This document shows, in pieces, positions 51,659 through 60,438 of a stretch of DNA of 64,000 bases; position 1 is the stretch's first letter; the number at the start of each line of letters is the position of its first letter. The notes under the pieces were generated by a model. It had not been told where the DNA came from, did not search any database, and saw nothing but the letters and a program-made list of their open reading frames with translations. The position numbers and the translations under genes are program-made. Where the stretch lies: the NCBI RefSeq assembly GCF_900109465.1, contig NZ_FOAZ01000021.1:1-64000 (forward strand), given 5' to 3'. This DNA comes from Streptacidiphilus jiangxiensis (GTDB lineage Bacteria > Actinomycetota > Actinomycetes > Streptomycetales > Streptomycetaceae).

Positions 51659-52084
51659 ATGCCGCCGCCGCTGTACCAGCGCAAGGCGGAGTTCTTCCGG
51701 CTGCTCGGCCACCCCGTGCGGATCCGGGCGCTGGAGCTGCTGAGCATCGGTCCGACGAGCGTGCGGGCCCTGCTGGACGACATCGGCGCGGAGCCCGCCT
51801 ACCTCTCGCAGCAGCTCGCAGTGCTGCGTCGGGCCGGGGTGGTCACCTCGCACCGCGAGGGCGCGCTCGTCGTCTACCGGCTGACCGGCCCGGACGTGGC
51901 CGACCTGCTGCGCGTGGCACGCCGGATCCTCGCCGAGCTGCTGGCCGGGCAGCAGCGACTGCTCGACGAGCTGCGGGCCGACCCGGAATTCGAGGTCGAC
52001 GCGGTGGACGCCGCCGGCCCGGACGTCGACCCCGACGGCGACGCACAGGAGGTCACGCCGCGTGCCGACGCGGCATGTGGATGA
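51659..52084 (+). CDS. ArsR/SmtB-family winged-helix regulator
   Basis: A 141-residue regulator. The HTH is seen as KAEFFRLLGHPVRIRALELLSIGPTSVRALLDDIGAEPAYLSQQLAVLRRAGVVTSHREGALVVYRL, and a helical acidic tail follows. No Cys pair typical of metal sensors. The ATG at 51659 begins MPPPLYQRKAEFF, the usual N-terminus; a GTG at 51509 overlaps the roadblock stop and would add 50 low-complexity residues. The last 32 bases overlap the convergent DUF2231 gene. Confidence 0.88.
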   Translation: MPPPLYQRKAEFFRLLGHPVRIRALELLSIGPTSVRALLDDIGAEPAYLSQQLAVLRRAGVVTSHREGALVVYRLTGPDVADLLRVARRILAELLAGQQRLLDELRADPEFEVDAVDAAGPDVDPDGDAQEVTPRADAACG

Positions 52085-52574
52085 CCTGGTGGTTGACCAC
52101 CTCGGCCTCGGCGGCGCGCTGCTCCTCGGTCAGGCGCACCCCCATGTGGTAGTCCTGCACCAGGATCCAGCCGAGAAAGCCCGCGGCGGCCGTGGTGACG
52201 ACGCCGACGGAGGCGAGCACGATCCCGAGGACCGCGCTGACCGGCGGGCCGTTCCAGTGCGCGGCGTAGCGGCCGAGCGTGATCGCGAACAGCACGAGGG
52301 CGAGGACGTTGAGCGCGCCGTGGGCCTGCGCGACGTTCCTGGCCGCGGTGCGGTTCGGGATGCCGTACACGGCGTCGGCGAGACCGGGCATCGCCGCCAG
52401 CAGTGCGCCGCCCACACCGGCGACGTTCATGGCGATGGCGAGGTTGAGCCAGAACTGGTCGCCGCTCGCCCCGTAGACGGCGAAGGCCACCAGTGTTCCG
52501 GTGTAGCCGGTGACGGGGTAGGCGACCAGCATCGGGTGCAAAGGGTGTCCGGCGATATTGATCCTGCTGGGCAT
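52053..52574 (-). CDS. DUF2231 membrane protein
   Basis: A 173-residue membrane protein with four helices. The start INIAGHPLHPMLVAYPVTGYTGTLVAF, with the GHPxHP motif, and the later AHGALNVLALVLFAITLGRY are the DUF2231 pattern. Some members are fused to or located by haem or Rieske proteins; no partner is seen here. The ATG at 52574 fits the family. Convergent with the ArsR gene over 32 bases, which makes it a plausible target by location only. Confidence 0.85.
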   Translation of the reverse strand: MPSRINIAGHPLHPMLVAYPVTGYTGTLVAFAVYGASGDQFWLNLAIAMNVAGVGGALLAAMPGLADAVYGIPNRTAARNVAQAHGALNVLALVLFAITLGRYAAHWNGPPVSAVLGIVLASVGVVTTAAAGFLGWILVQDYHMGVRLTEEQRAAEAEVVNHQVIHMPRRHAA

Positions 52575-52662
52575 GGTGCCTCCAACCCTCGGCACCATTC
52601 TCCCGCCTTCCCGCCCCGCCGGGGTGGGCGAACCGGGGTGGCGCGGCTGGCAGGATGGGCGC

Positions 52663-53706
52663 GTGAGCGCCGGAAGCATGACACCCGTGACACCCCTGCA
52701 GATCGATGACGCGGCCGACGTCTCGGCCTCGCCGTTCCAGGTGGAGGCCGCCGCGGTCGCCGCCGAGGCGGCGGGCTACGACGGCTTCAGCGCCTCGGAG
52801 ACCCGGCACGACGTCTTCGCCTCGCTGATGCTCGCGGCCAGGGCGACGGAACGGATCACCCTGCGCACGGCCATCGCCGTCGCCTTCGCCCGCAACCCGA
52901 TGACCGTGGCCACCCTCGCCAACGACCTGCAGCTGGTCTCCGGCGGCCGGTTCGAGCTCGGCCTCGGCTCCCAGGTGCAGGCGCACATCGAGCGGCGCTT
53001 CGCGATGCCGTGGAGTCGGCCCGCCGCGCGGATGGAGGAGTTCGTCCGGGCGGTCCGGGCGATCTGGGCGGCCTGGGCGGGGGAGGGCCGGCTCTTCTTC
53101 AAGGGCGACTTCTACCGGCACACGCTCATGACGGAGTTCTTCGACCCCGGCCCCAACCCGCACGGCACCCCGCCGATCCTGCTCGCCGCCGTCGGCGAGC
53201 GGATGACGCAGGTGGCCGGCCGGGTCGCCGACGGTCTGCTCTGCCACGCCTTCACCACCCCCGCCTACCTGCGCGAGCGCACCCTCCCCGCGCTGCTGGA
53301 CGCCCGCGGCGGCTCCCTCGACGGTTTCACCGTCTGTCTGCCGGCCATGGCCGTCCTGGGCGCGGACCCCGTGGCGCGCGCGGCGGCGGAGCAGGCCGTG
53401 CGCGGGCAGATCGCCTTCTACGCGTCCACCCCCGCCTACCGTCCCGTCCTGGAGCTGCACGGCTGGGGCGACCTTGGCGAGCGCCTGCACCTGATGTCGC
53501 GGCGCGGCGCCTGGCAGGAGATGGCGGCGGAGATCCCCGACGAGGTCCTCGACGCGTTCGCGGTCGCGGGCGGCCCGGCAGAGGTCGCCGACGCGTTGGC
53601 GTCACGCTTCGGCGGCGCGGTGAGCAGCGTCTCGCTCTACACCCCGTACGCCGTGGACCCCGCGCTGACCCTCGAGGTCGCCGGGCGGCTGCGCGGTCAG
53701 GGCTGA
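52663..53706 (+). CDS. F420-type LLM-class oxidoreductase
   Basis: A 347-residue luciferase-like monooxygenase-fold protein of the F420-dependent actinobacterial branch. The barrel pattern is clear: AAAVAAEAAGYDGFSASETRHDVF, RITLRTAIAVAFARNPMTVATLANDLQLVSGGRFELGLGSQV, TPPILLAAVGERMTQVAGRVADGLLCHAF. Such enzymes use coenzyme F420 (or FMN) to reduce or oxidise diverse small molecules; substrate not predictable. GTG 52663 has AGGA upstream; ATG 52678 is the other option. 88 bases from the divergent DUF2231 gene. Confidence 0.9.
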   Translation: MSAGSMTPVTPLQIDDAADVSASPFQVEAAAVAAEAAGYDGFSASETRHDVFASLMLAARATERITLRTAIAVAFARNPMTVATLANDLQLVSGGRFELGLGSQVQAHIERRFAMPWSRPAARMEEFVRAVRAIWAAWAGEGRLFFKGDFYRHTLMTEFFDPGPNPHGTPPILLAAVGERMTQVAGRVADGLLCHAFTTPAYLRERTLPALLDARGGSLDGFTVCLPAMAVLGADPVARAAAEQAVRGQIAFYASTPAYRPVLELHGWGDLGERLHLMSRRGAWQEMAAEIPDEVLDAFAVAGGPAEVADALASRFGGAVSSVSLYTPYAVDPALTLEVAGRLRGQG

Positions 53707-53754
53707 CGTCCGGACGGGAATGGCTCCGCGGCGCCGGTCGTTGGAGTTGTCGGT

Positions 53755-54294
53755 ATGAACAGCAGCGAGAACGAGGAGGGCCCCGTGGCCACGCAGACGC
53801 AGAAGGCCGTGCTGGCGGGCGGTTGCTTCTGGGGGATGCAGCAGCTGATCCGGCGCCGGCCGGGCGTGCTGGACACCCGCGTCGGGTACTCCGGCGGCGA
53901 CGTCCCCAACGCGACCTACCGCAACCACGGGACGCACGCGGAGTCGATCGAGATCGTCTTCGACCCGTCGGTGACGGACTACCGCGCGATCCTGGAGTTC
54001 TTCTTCCAGATCCACGACCCGAGCACGCGTGACCGACAGGGCAACGACATCGGCAGCAGCTACCGCTCGGCGATCTTCTACCTCGACGACGAGCAGAAGC
54101 GCGTTGCCGAGGACACCATCGCGGACGTGGACGCCTCCGGACTGTGGCCCGGCAAGGTCGTCACGGAGGTCGCCCCGGCGGGCCCCTTCTGGGAGGCCGA
54201 GCCGGAGCACCAGGACTACCTGGAGCGCTACCCCAACGGCTACACCTGCCACTTCCCCCGTCCGGGGTGGACGCTGCCGCGTCGCAACGGCTGA
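53755..54294 (+). CDS. msrA: peptide-methionine (S)-S-oxide reductase MsrA
   Basis: A 179-residue MsrA that repairs oxidised methionine. The active site [11 protein letters not shown] is at Cys24, with [30 protein letters not shown] and the [28 protein letters not shown] block following as in all MsrA. No resolving Cys of the C-terminal CxxC type is seen, but YTCHF near the end may serve. ATG 53755 has GGAG upstream; an in-frame GTG at 53785 has AGGAGG just before it and would shorten the protein by ten residues. Confidence 0.95.
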   Translation: MNSSENEEGPVATQTQKAVLAGGCFWGMQQLIRRRPGVLDTRVGYSGGDVPNATYRNHGTHAESIEIVFDPSVTDYRAILEFFFQIHDPSTRDRQGNDIGSSYRSAIFYLDDEQKRVAEDTIADVDASGLWPGKVVTEVAPAGPFWEAEPEHQDYLERYPNGYTCHFPRPGWTLPRRNG

Positions 54295-54302
54295 GCTGAC
54301 CC

Positions 54303-54608
54303 CTACGGGGTGAACCGCTCGGTGATCCAGTCCGCGCCTCGCTGGGCGGCGAGCGCGCGGCGGGTGCGGCGGGTGCGGGGGAGCGGGCGGCCGGTGCGGT
54401 CGCCCGCGGCCTCGGCGGCCAGGCGCGTGCCCGCGGCGGCGAGTTCGAGCAGGAGTCGACGCCTGCGGGCCGGTTCGCGCGCGCGGAGCCACGCGGTGTA
54501 GACGCCCTCGATCTCGCCGATCACCGCGGCCAGCCGCAGCTGTGCCTGTCGCCCCTGCTTCACTCCGCCCCGTTCCGTTGCCGTCAGATCGTGCTCGTAC
54601 CATGCCAC
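54303..54608 (-). CDS. hypothetical Arg/Ala-rich protein
   Basis: A 101-residue basic helical protein (VAWYEHDLTATERGG start, EIEGVYTAWLRAREPARRRRLLLELAAAGTRLAAEAAGD core, ADWITERFTP end). No family recognised. The GTG at 54608 is likely; an upstream TTG-type extension to 54650 is possible. Convergent to msrA with 8 bases between. Its codon pattern is normal for the region, so it may be real, but evidence is limited. Confidence 0.5.
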   Translation of the reverse strand: MAWYEHDLTATERGGVKQGRQAQLRLAAVIGEIEGVYTAWLRAREPARRRRLLLELAAAGTRLAAEAAGDRTGRPLPRTRRTRRALAAQRGADWITERFTP

Positions 54609-54708
54609 TTGCTCATGTGCGCAAGTATAGGAAGCAGCGCGGTGCGACACGCCTCACACGGAGGGGAAGCGTCGGACAGGCTTCGGGGCGAGGAGTTACC
54701 CTGCCGTT

Positions 54709-55551
54709 ATGTTGGGGGTCTTCGCGGCGGTCGCCGCGTTGTGCGGTGCGCTCGCGCCGTGGTCGGGGCTGCCGCTGGTCGTGGCGGTCTGCTGGGGGTG
54801 CTACGACGGGTTCGTCGTCCGTCACGACGGTGCCCCCGGTTGGCAGGCCGGGCCCGACCTGCGCACGCTCGCACTCTTCGGCGCGATCGCGCTGCTGGCA
54901 CGGCTGTTGGCCGGTCCGGTGGAGCGCGCGGCGGGCCGCCGTGCGGCCGTGGCCCGGGCCGCCGTCGAGGCCAACCCGCTCTTCCGTGCCGACGACCGGC
55001 GCCGCGCGCGGCTGCGGCGCAGCCGGGTGCGGCTGATGGCGGTGTCCGTGGGCCTCGGGCTCGCGGTCGCCCTGGCCGTGCAGGCGCGGGACGCGGCGGA
55101 GGCGGCCGTCGCCCGGCGCCAGGGCCACCCCGTCACCGCCACGACGCTTGCCGACGCCGTCCCTCCGCCCGCGACCAGGCTCGCGGCGCGCGGTGGCGGC
55201 GCCACGGTGCAGAGCGTCCCGGCGGCGTGGGAGTACCCCGCGGGCGTCCGCCACACGGGGCGGGTCGTCGTCTTCCGGCGACAGGCCGCGGGGACGCGGG
55301 TGACGGTCTGGGTGGACGACGCCGGCCGGCCGGCGGTCGTGCCGGCCTCCGCCCCGGACCGGGTCGCCTCGGCCGTCCTCGTCGGCGTCTCCGCCTCGGC
55401 GGTCCTCGCGCTCCTCTGCGCCCTCGCCTCCTGGGCGGCCGGCCACCGCCTCGACCGGCGCGCCTCGCGCGCCTGGGCCGAGGACTGGGCCCGCGTCGAG
55501 CCGTACTGGTCCGGCCGCCGCCGCAACGAGGACGCCCCCGGCGGCCGCTGA
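54709..55551 (+). CDS. Rv1733c-like membrane protein
   Basis: A 280-residue protein with hydrophobic helices at the N-terminus (about 1-30 and 55-70), one at about 105-125 and one at about 225-247. The segment HPVTATTLADAV, then AWEYPAGVRHTGRVVVFRRQAAGTRVTVWVDDAGRP, matches the extracytoplasmic domain of the Rv1733c family. In Mycobacterium the gene belongs to the dormancy regulon; in streptomycetes relatives lie near universal stress proteins, as here (USP at 56.2 kb). Function unknown. The TGA stop is already part of the downstream 31-bp repeat array. Confidence 0.78.
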   Translation: MLGVFAAVAALCGALAPWSGLPLVVAVCWGCYDGFVVRHDGAPGWQAGPDLRTLALFGAIALLARLLAGPVERAAGRRAAVARAAVEANPLFRADDRRRARLRRSRVRLMAVSVGLGLAVALAVQARDAAEAAVARRQGHPVTATTLADAVPPPATRLAARGGGATVQSVPAAWEYPAGVRHTGRVVVFRRQAAGTRVTVWVDDAGRPAVVPASAPDRVASAVLVGVSASAVLALLCALASWAAGHRLDRRASRAWAEDWARVEPYWSGRRRNEDAPGGR

Positions 55552-56037
55552 CCCGCCTGCGGCGGACTGCCTCTGCCGCTGACCCGCCTGCGGCGGCCTG
55601 CCTCTGCCGCTGACCCGCTTGCGGCGGCCTGCCTCTGCCGCTGACCCGCTTGCGGCGGCCTGCCTCTGCCGCTGACCCGCTTGCGGCGGCCTGCCTCTGC
55701 CGCTGACCCGCTTGCGGCGGCCTGCCTCTGCCGCTGACCCGCTTGCGGCGGCCTGCCTCTGCCTCTGAGCCGCCTGTGGCCTGCCTCTGCGGCTGAGCCG
55801 CCTGTGGCCTGCGGGCCCGGCTCTGCCGCTGACCCGCCTGCGGCCTGCGGGCCGGGCTCTGCCGCTGACCCGCCTGCGGCGGCCTGCCTCTGCCGCTGAC
55901 CCGCCTGCGCCTCTGCCGCTGACCCGCCTGCGGCGGCCCGGCTCTGCCGCTGACCCGCCTGTGGCTTGCGGCCCGGCTCTGCCATTGAGCCGCGTGTGGC
56001 CTGTGGCCTGTGGCCCGGCTCCGTCGCTGGCCCATGC
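55548..56037. repeat. 31-bp tandem repeat array (minisatellite)
   Basis: The unit CTGACCCGCTTGCGGCGGCC + TGCCTCTGCCG (31 bases) recurs at 55548, 55579, 55610, 55641, 55672, 55703 and 55734 with almost no change, then degenerates into about eight shortened or altered units (CTGACCCGCCTGCGGC-, CTGAGCCGCCTGTGGCC-type) until about 56037. There are no spacers, so it is not CRISPR. The first unit includes the stop codon of the preceding gene. Because 31 is not a multiple of 3, any frame yields a 31-residue pseudo-repeat. Another 120 bases to the USP stop show nothing. Confidence 0.92.
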
Positions 56038-56158
56038 CAGGCCCGAAGCGGGCCTTCCGCGGCCGGTGCATCTCAGGCCCCTGTTCCGCCGCCGCCTCTG
56101 GTGCCCGGCGCCGGGGTGTGGGTGCAGGGCGCCGTCGCCGGGCTTCCGGGGCGGAGGG

Positions 56159-56710
56159 TCAAGTCAGCGGCTGGGTCTCGTCCGTGTGGGTCGGGTCCGG
56201 CGGGGCCGGGGTCGTGGGTGGCGTCGGGACGTGGTGGCGCAGGCGTCGCGGGAGGCTGCGCAGCAGGTTCGGCGGGGGCACGGTGAGGACGCGGCAGGCC
56301 GCGTGGGAGACGCAGTAGCGGGCGGTTGCGCCATGGAACAGGCGGGCCGGCAACTCGCGTGGCCCTGAGCCGACGACCAGCAGGTCGTCCTCCTGGTCGG
56401 CGGCGTCCACCAGCGCGGCACCCGCCGGGCCGCGGATCAGCAGCAGTTCGACCGCCAGGTCATCCGGCACGCCACCGAGCGCCTCGTCGAAGGCGTTGCG
56501 CAGCCGCCACGCCGCCGCCTGCTCCCACTGCGCGAGCAGCGGCGGACACGGCGCGTGCCGGTAGGCGGCCTCCCCGCCGAGCGGGACCCAGGCCAGCACG
56601 GCGAGCAGCGGAACCCGCCCGCGCCGCGCCTCGTCCAGACCGACGCGCAGCGCCTGCAGACTGCTGGGGGTTCCGCTGACCCCGACGACGACACGCCGCA
56701 CTTCCGGCAT
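56159..56710 (-). CDS. universal stress protein (UspA family)
   Basis: A 183-residue single-domain USP. The start RRVVVGVSGTPSSLQALRVGLDEARR and the ATP-type loop LLVVGSGPRELPARLFHGATARYCVSHAACRVLTVP are typical; the last Gly is followed by Ala-Thr rather than Ser, and the C-terminal 35 residues are a Pro/Thr/Arg tail. ATG 56710 has AGGTG at six bases; an upstream GTG at 56719 is possible. The gene is next to a Rv1733c-type protein, a combination known from hypoxia-responsive regions of actinobacteria. Confidence 0.9.
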   Translation of the reverse strand: MPEVRRVVVGVSGTPSSLQALRVGLDEARRGRVPLLAVLAWVPLGGEAAYRHAPCPPLLAQWEQAAAWRLRNAFDEALGGVPDDLAVELLLIRGPAGAALVDAADQEDDLLVVGSGPRELPARLFHGATARYCVSHAACRVLTVPPPNLLRSLPRRLRHHVPTPPTTPAPPDPTHTDETQPLT

Positions 56711-56835
56711 GACGGACACCTGCTCCTCGAGTGGACACCGACCTGGACCGAGGGAGCATTCCACCGCATCAGCAGGGCTCCGTGGGAGGGGTTTTGACGA
56801 TCTCCAAACCCAAGGACCGTGTGATCTGCCGCACG

Positions 56836-57930
56836 TCAGCCCGTGACGCCGTCCCGGTCGAGGATCGCGTCGATCAGGGCGTGGCCGGGGTAGTCCATCA
56901 ACACCACGCCCGTGCGCGTCAGTTGCGTCCCGCCGGCGGTGAGGTCGTTCAGGGCGAGCTGGTTGACGCCGGTGGTGAACCAGGTGCCGCCGGCGACGGC
57001 GGCCGGTCCCGCGCCGAAGGGGGAGCAGTTGGCGGACAGGTAGGTGGTGAACAGCGCGCCGGTGGTGTCCGCCGAGGCCGCGGCGAGGTTGGTGCGGGCC
57101 TCGGACCACTTGGTGCCGGTGTCGCACTGGGTCCAGTCGTTCTCGACGTAGGAGCCCCAGTTGCCGGTGGTGAGCTGGGTGAGCCCGTAGCCGGGGTAGA
57201 TCTCGCCGACCGGGCCGGAGAACGTCGTCAGCACGATGTGTCCGCGGACCTGCCCGAGCTGCGGCATGGCGGCCGTCGAGCTGCCGGTGACGGTCGGCGC
57301 GTAGAACAGGCCGGGGTAGCGGGCCAGGTAGCCCTGGAGGATCCGGATCCGGTCGGCGGTGGTGGTCGAGGCCGGGTCGTCGGCGCAGTGGCCGACGGAG
57401 GCGGTGCCGCTGCCGCCCTCGGCGGTGTCGGCATCGCACTCGCCGTGCAGGTTCATCAGGATCGTCTCGCCGGGGTGGGCGGCGAGGAAGGCCTGCGCGT
57501 GGGTGAGCACGTCGTCGAAGTTGGCGTTCTGGTAGACGTCGGTGTGGTGGATCGCGAAGGCGGTGCCGTTGTTCACCACCCGCACCCGGATGTCGATCGC
57601 GCGGATGCCCGCGGCCAGCTGCGCGTCGAGGGTGGCGGCGCCGTCGCCGTGGTCCTCCTGGGCCTCGTAGGCCCACGGGGCGAGCCCGCCGTGGATGGCG
57701 AGGGTGTCGTGGGTGCCGGGGATCGACAGGGCGCCGAGGCCCAGGCCGTCGGGCAGCGAGGCCATCCAGTCCGGGTGGGAGGTGCCGGTGAGGCTGTCGA
57801 ACGCGGGCGAGGAGCTGCTCGGCTGGGCCGAGGCGGTCCCGGCTCCGGCGGCCAGTGCCACGCCCGTCACCAGGGCCACCGCGGCTGCGGCTGCCAGTCC
57901 TCGTCGAGTCGTGCCGATCCGGTGTCGCAT
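56836..57930 (-). CDS. secreted phosphatidylinositol-specific phospholipase C-like protein
   Basis: A 364-residue exported enzyme. The N-terminus GTTRRGLAAAAAVALVTGVALA with ASA-Q cleavage could be Sec or Tat (TRRGLA). The PLC-X barrel is seen as GALSIPGTHDTLA, with the first catalytic His, then DAQLAAGIRAIDIRVRVVNNGTAFAIHHTDVYQ with the second His and Asp/Arg, and GETILMNLHGECD. Bacterial members cleave phosphatidylinositol lipids or GPI anchors outside the cell. The end has CDTGTKW and SANCSPFG cysteines. ATG 57930 is 10 bases after GAGGGG. Confidence 0.9.
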   Translation of the reverse strand: MRHRIGTTRRGLAAAAAVALVTGVALAAGAGTASAQPSSSSPAFDSLTGTSHPDWMASLPDGLGLGALSIPGTHDTLAIHGGLAPWAYEAQEDHGDGAATLDAQLAAGIRAIDIRVRVVNNGTAFAIHHTDVYQNANFDDVLTHAQAFLAAHPGETILMNLHGECDADTAEGGSGTASVGHCADDPASTTTADRIRILQGYLARYPGLFYAPTVTGSSTAAMPQLGQVRGHIVLTTFSGPVGEIYPGYGLTQLTTGNWGSYVENDWTQCDTGTKWSEARTNLAAASADTTGALFTTYLSANCSPFGAGPAAVAGGTWFTTGVNQLALNDLTAGGTQLTRTGVVLMDYPGHALIDAILDRDGVTG

Positions 57931-58064
57931 CGTGTGCCGTCCCCTCAGCTCGTTCCGCTCGTTGCGCAAGGCTTCGGTTACCGGATGGTAGGGACCCAGG
58001 GTGGAGTTGAGAAGGCCACGACAAGAATGCGGCCCCGACGGACCGAACCTCTACCGTTGGGGTC

Positions 58065-59432
58065 ATGGACCTGCTGCGCCGACTCCGGCTCTTCGTGCGC
58101 GCGCACCCGTACTGGGCCGACGCGCTGCTCGCGGCCCTGCTGTACCTGGTCACCGTGCTGTGGCCGACCGGAGGTCGCCCCAGCACGCAGTGGTCCAACT
58201 TCGATCCCGACGAGGTGCTGCTCGTCGCCGGGTTGTTGGTCTACGCGCCACTCGCGCTGCGCCGGCGCTACCCGATCCTGGTGCTGGTCTGCACGGTCGC
58301 CGCGACGGTCGGCTACATGTTCGTCGGGCCGGTGCGCGGGCCGATCCTGGCGGGCTCCGGGCTGGCCATCTACACCGTCTCCTCGGTCGTCGAGCGGCGG
58401 CTCGCCCTCGCGATCGGCGGCGTCGCCGTGCTGTCCGTCGGCATCGCGAGCATGGCCCTCTCGCCGGAGAAGTGGGACAAGAGCGTCAACGGCATCGCCT
58501 TCGCCTGGACCGCGATGACCGTCGCCGTGGGCGAGTCGGTGCGCAGTCGCCGTGCCTTCGTCGCCGCGATAGAGGAGCGCGCGCGGCGCGCCGAACACAC
58601 CCGCGAGGAGGAGGCACGCCGCCGCGTCGCGGAGGAACGGCTACGGATCGCCCGCGAGCTGCACGACATCGTGGGCCACCACATCGCGCTGATCAACATC
58701 CAGGCCGGGGTGGCCTCGACGGTGCTGGAGACCCAGCCGGACACCGCGCGCCAGGCCCTCGCCCAGGTCCGCGAGGCGGGCCGGGCGGCCCTCAGCGAGC
58801 TCGGCGCGACGGTCGCGGTGCTGCGGCAGACCGGCGAGCCGGAGGGCGCGGCCAGCCCGCGCGAGCCCGCGCCGGGCCTGGCCCAGCTGCCGCAGCTGTT
58901 GGCCTCCTTCGAGCGGGCCGGGCTGACGGTCGAGTGCCGCACCGAGGGTGAACCGGTCACGGTCCCGGCCGCGATCGACCTGACCGCGTACCGGGTCCTC
59001 CAGGAGTCGCTGACCAACGTCGGCAAGCACGCGGCCGCGTCCTCCGCCACGGTCCTGCTCGCCTACCGGCCCGGCCGGCTCCACATCGAGGTCGACGACG
59101 AGGGCCAGGCCGCGGCGCCGTCCTCCCGCAAGGGCGCGGAGAGCGCCGGCGGCTACGGGCTCATCGGCATGCGCGAACGCGCCGCCTCCGTGGGCGGCTC
59201 CTTCTCCGCCGGCCCCAGGCCCGGCGGCGGCTTCCAGGTCACCGTGGACCTGCCGACGGGCGCGGCGACCCGCGCCGCACCCCGGCCCGCCACGGTCACC
59301 CCGGGCCGCGGCACCGAACAGCCGCAGGACCAGACCCAGCGCCGGGGTGCGGCCGTGCCCCGGATGTCCCTGCCGAACCTCCTTGCCACCCGACGCCAAA
59401 CCTCAGACGACCCCACGACAGGAGACGCATGA
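58065..59432 (+). CDS. NarL/DesK-type sensor histidine kinase
   Basis: A 455-residue kinase with four to five N-terminal membrane helices (about 18-150), a short coiled region rich in Glu/Arg, the HisKA_3 box AEERLRIARELHDIVGHHIALINIQAGVAS and an HATPase with YRVLQESLTNVGKHAAASSATVLL and GGYGLIGMRERAASVGG. A 60-residue disordered tail follows. It is coupled to the response regulator by an ATGA overlap. The short extracytoplasmic loops suggest sensing within the membrane. Confidence 0.95.
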   Translation: MDLLRRLRLFVRAHPYWADALLAALLYLVTVLWPTGGRPSTQWSNFDPDEVLLVAGLLVYAPLALRRRYPILVLVCTVAATVGYMFVGPVRGPILAGSGLAIYTVSSVVERRLALAIGGVAVLSVGIASMALSPEKWDKSVNGIAFAWTAMTVAVGESVRSRRAFVAAIEERARRAEHTREEEARRRVAEERLRIARELHDIVGHHIALINIQAGVASTVLETQPDTARQALAQVREAGRAALSELGATVAVLRQTGEPEGAASPREPAPGLAQLPQLLASFERAGLTVECRTEGEPVTVPAAIDLTAYRVLQESLTNVGKHAAASSATVLLAYRPGRLHIEVDDEGQAAAPSSRKGAESAGGYGLIGMRERAASVGGSFSAGPRPGGGFQVTVDLPTGAATRAAPRPATVTPGRGTEQPQDQTQRRGAAVPRMSLPNLLATRRQTSDDPTTGDA

Positions 59433-60130
59433 CCATCCGGGTGCTGCTCGCCGACGACCAGGTGCTGGTGAGGGCCGGGCTCAAGGTGCTCGTCGACTCC
59501 GCGTCCGATCTCGCCGTCGTCGGTGAGGCCGCGAACGGGTGGGAGGCGGTGCGGTTGGCCAAGGAGGCGCGGGCCGACGTCGTGCTGATGGACATCCGGA
59601 TGCCCGAGCTGGACGGCCTGGAGGCCACCGCGCGGATCATGGCCGACGAGGACCTGGCCGGTGTGCGCGTGCTGGTGCTGACCACGTTCGAGACCGACGA
59701 CTACGTCTTCCAGGCCCTGCGGGCGGGCGCCTCCGGGTTCCTCGGCAAGGGCGCCGAGCCCGACGCGCTGCTGGACGCGATCCGGGTCGTCGCCCGCGGT
59801 GAGGCGCTGCTGACGCCCGCCGCGACGAAGGAGCTGATCGCGCGCTACCTGTCCCAACCCGAACGGGGGACTGCGGCCGCCGCGCCGCCGAGCCTCGCGG
59901 TGCTGACCGACCGGGAGCGCGAGATCGTCGCGATGGTGGCCACGGGCGCGTCCAACGACGTCATCGGCGAACAGCTCGCGGTCAGCCCGCTGACGGTGAA
60001 GACGCACGTCAGCCGCGCCCTGATCAAGCTCGGCGCGCGGGACCGGGCGCAGTTGGTGGTGCTGGCCTACGAGAGCGGGCTCGTGCGCCCGAACAACGCG
60101 GGCGCCGCGCATTCCGGTGACGGCGGGTGA
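59429..60130 (+). CDS. LuxR/NarL-family response regulator
   Basis: A 233-residue regulator. The receiver domain has Asp9-Asp10, the phosphorylation site Asp55 in VVLMDIRMPEL, and Thr/Lys switch residues (LTTFE, GKGAE). The HTH is LTDREREIVAMVATGASNDVIGEQLAVSPLTVKTHVSRALIKLGARDRAQLV at about 150-205. It pairs with the preceding kinase and probably controls its own operon and unknown targets. The next gene is separated by the FMN riboswitch, which belongs to the rib operon. Confidence 0.96.
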   Translation: MTIRVLLADDQVLVRAGLKVLVDSASDLAVVGEAANGWEAVRLAKEARADVVLMDIRMPELDGLEATARIMADEDLAGVRVLVLTTFETDDYVFQALRAGASGFLGKGAEPDALLDAIRVVARGEALLTPAATKELIARYLSQPERGTAAAAPPSLAVLTDREREIVAMVATGASNDVIGEQLAVSPLTVKTHVSRALIKLGARDRAQLVVLAYESGLVRPNNAGAAHSGDGG

Positions 60131-60218
60131 TTCACCCCACACAGCTCGCACCCCGTCAGGTCTTGCGAAGCCTGCGGAGGTGCGTGGCACACTGACACCA
60201 GCAGTACGACGTTTGCGC

Positions 60219-60340
60219 ACTCCGGGGTCGGTGAAAGTCCGAACCGGCGGTTACAGTCCGCGACCCGACCGCTTCCAGCGGCCGGTTGACCAGGTGAAAT
60301 TCCTGGACCGACGGTTAAAGTCCGGATGGGAGGCAGTGCG
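60219..60340 (+). ncRNA. FMN riboswitch (RFN element)
   Basis: The conserved pieces of the FMN aptamer appear in order: GGGGTCGGTGAAAGTCC, ACCGGCGGTTACAGTCCGCGA, GGTTGACCAGGTGAAATTCC, TGGACCGACGGTTAAAGTCC and GGATGGGAGGCAGTGC. The closing helix pairs GCACTC (about 60217) with the GGCAGTGC end. It will bind FMN and reduce rib operon expression. About 200 bases lie between it and ribE. Confidence 0.95.
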
Positions 60341-60420
60341 CGGCGGACGTCGGGCTGCGGCGTCGTCGCCTCGCGCGCACCCTTCCCGGGGTGTGTTCCC
60401 GAGCGGCCCTGTCGTCCCGA

Positions 60421-60438
60421 CGGGGCCTTCGGGCCCCG
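60421..60438 (+). terminator. UUCG-loop hairpin in the ribE leader (possible expression platform)
   Basis: CGGGGCC-TTCG-GGCCCCG is a perfect 7-bp stem with a UUCG tetraloop, 80 bases after the riboswitch and 100 bases before ribE. An alternative pairing with the preceding TCGTCCCGACGG is possible, which would allow an on/off fold. No U-tract follows. Confidence 0.5.

Noticed and set aside
51141-52084. Conservon (cvn) GTPase signalling locus
   Set aside because: Only the roadblock-like member is present; the histidine-kinase-like, DUF742 and GTPase genes are missing.
55548-56037. CRISPR array
   Set aside because: The 31-bp units are directly adjacent with no unique spacers, and no cas gene is in the window.
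54822-56071. Long minus-strand open frames encoding a repeated Gly/Arg/Gln protein over the 31-bp array
   Set aside because: The unit is not a multiple of three and GC-rich repeats stay open in all frames; the composition is unlike a real protein, there is no ribosome site and the frame covers the Rv1733c-like gene.
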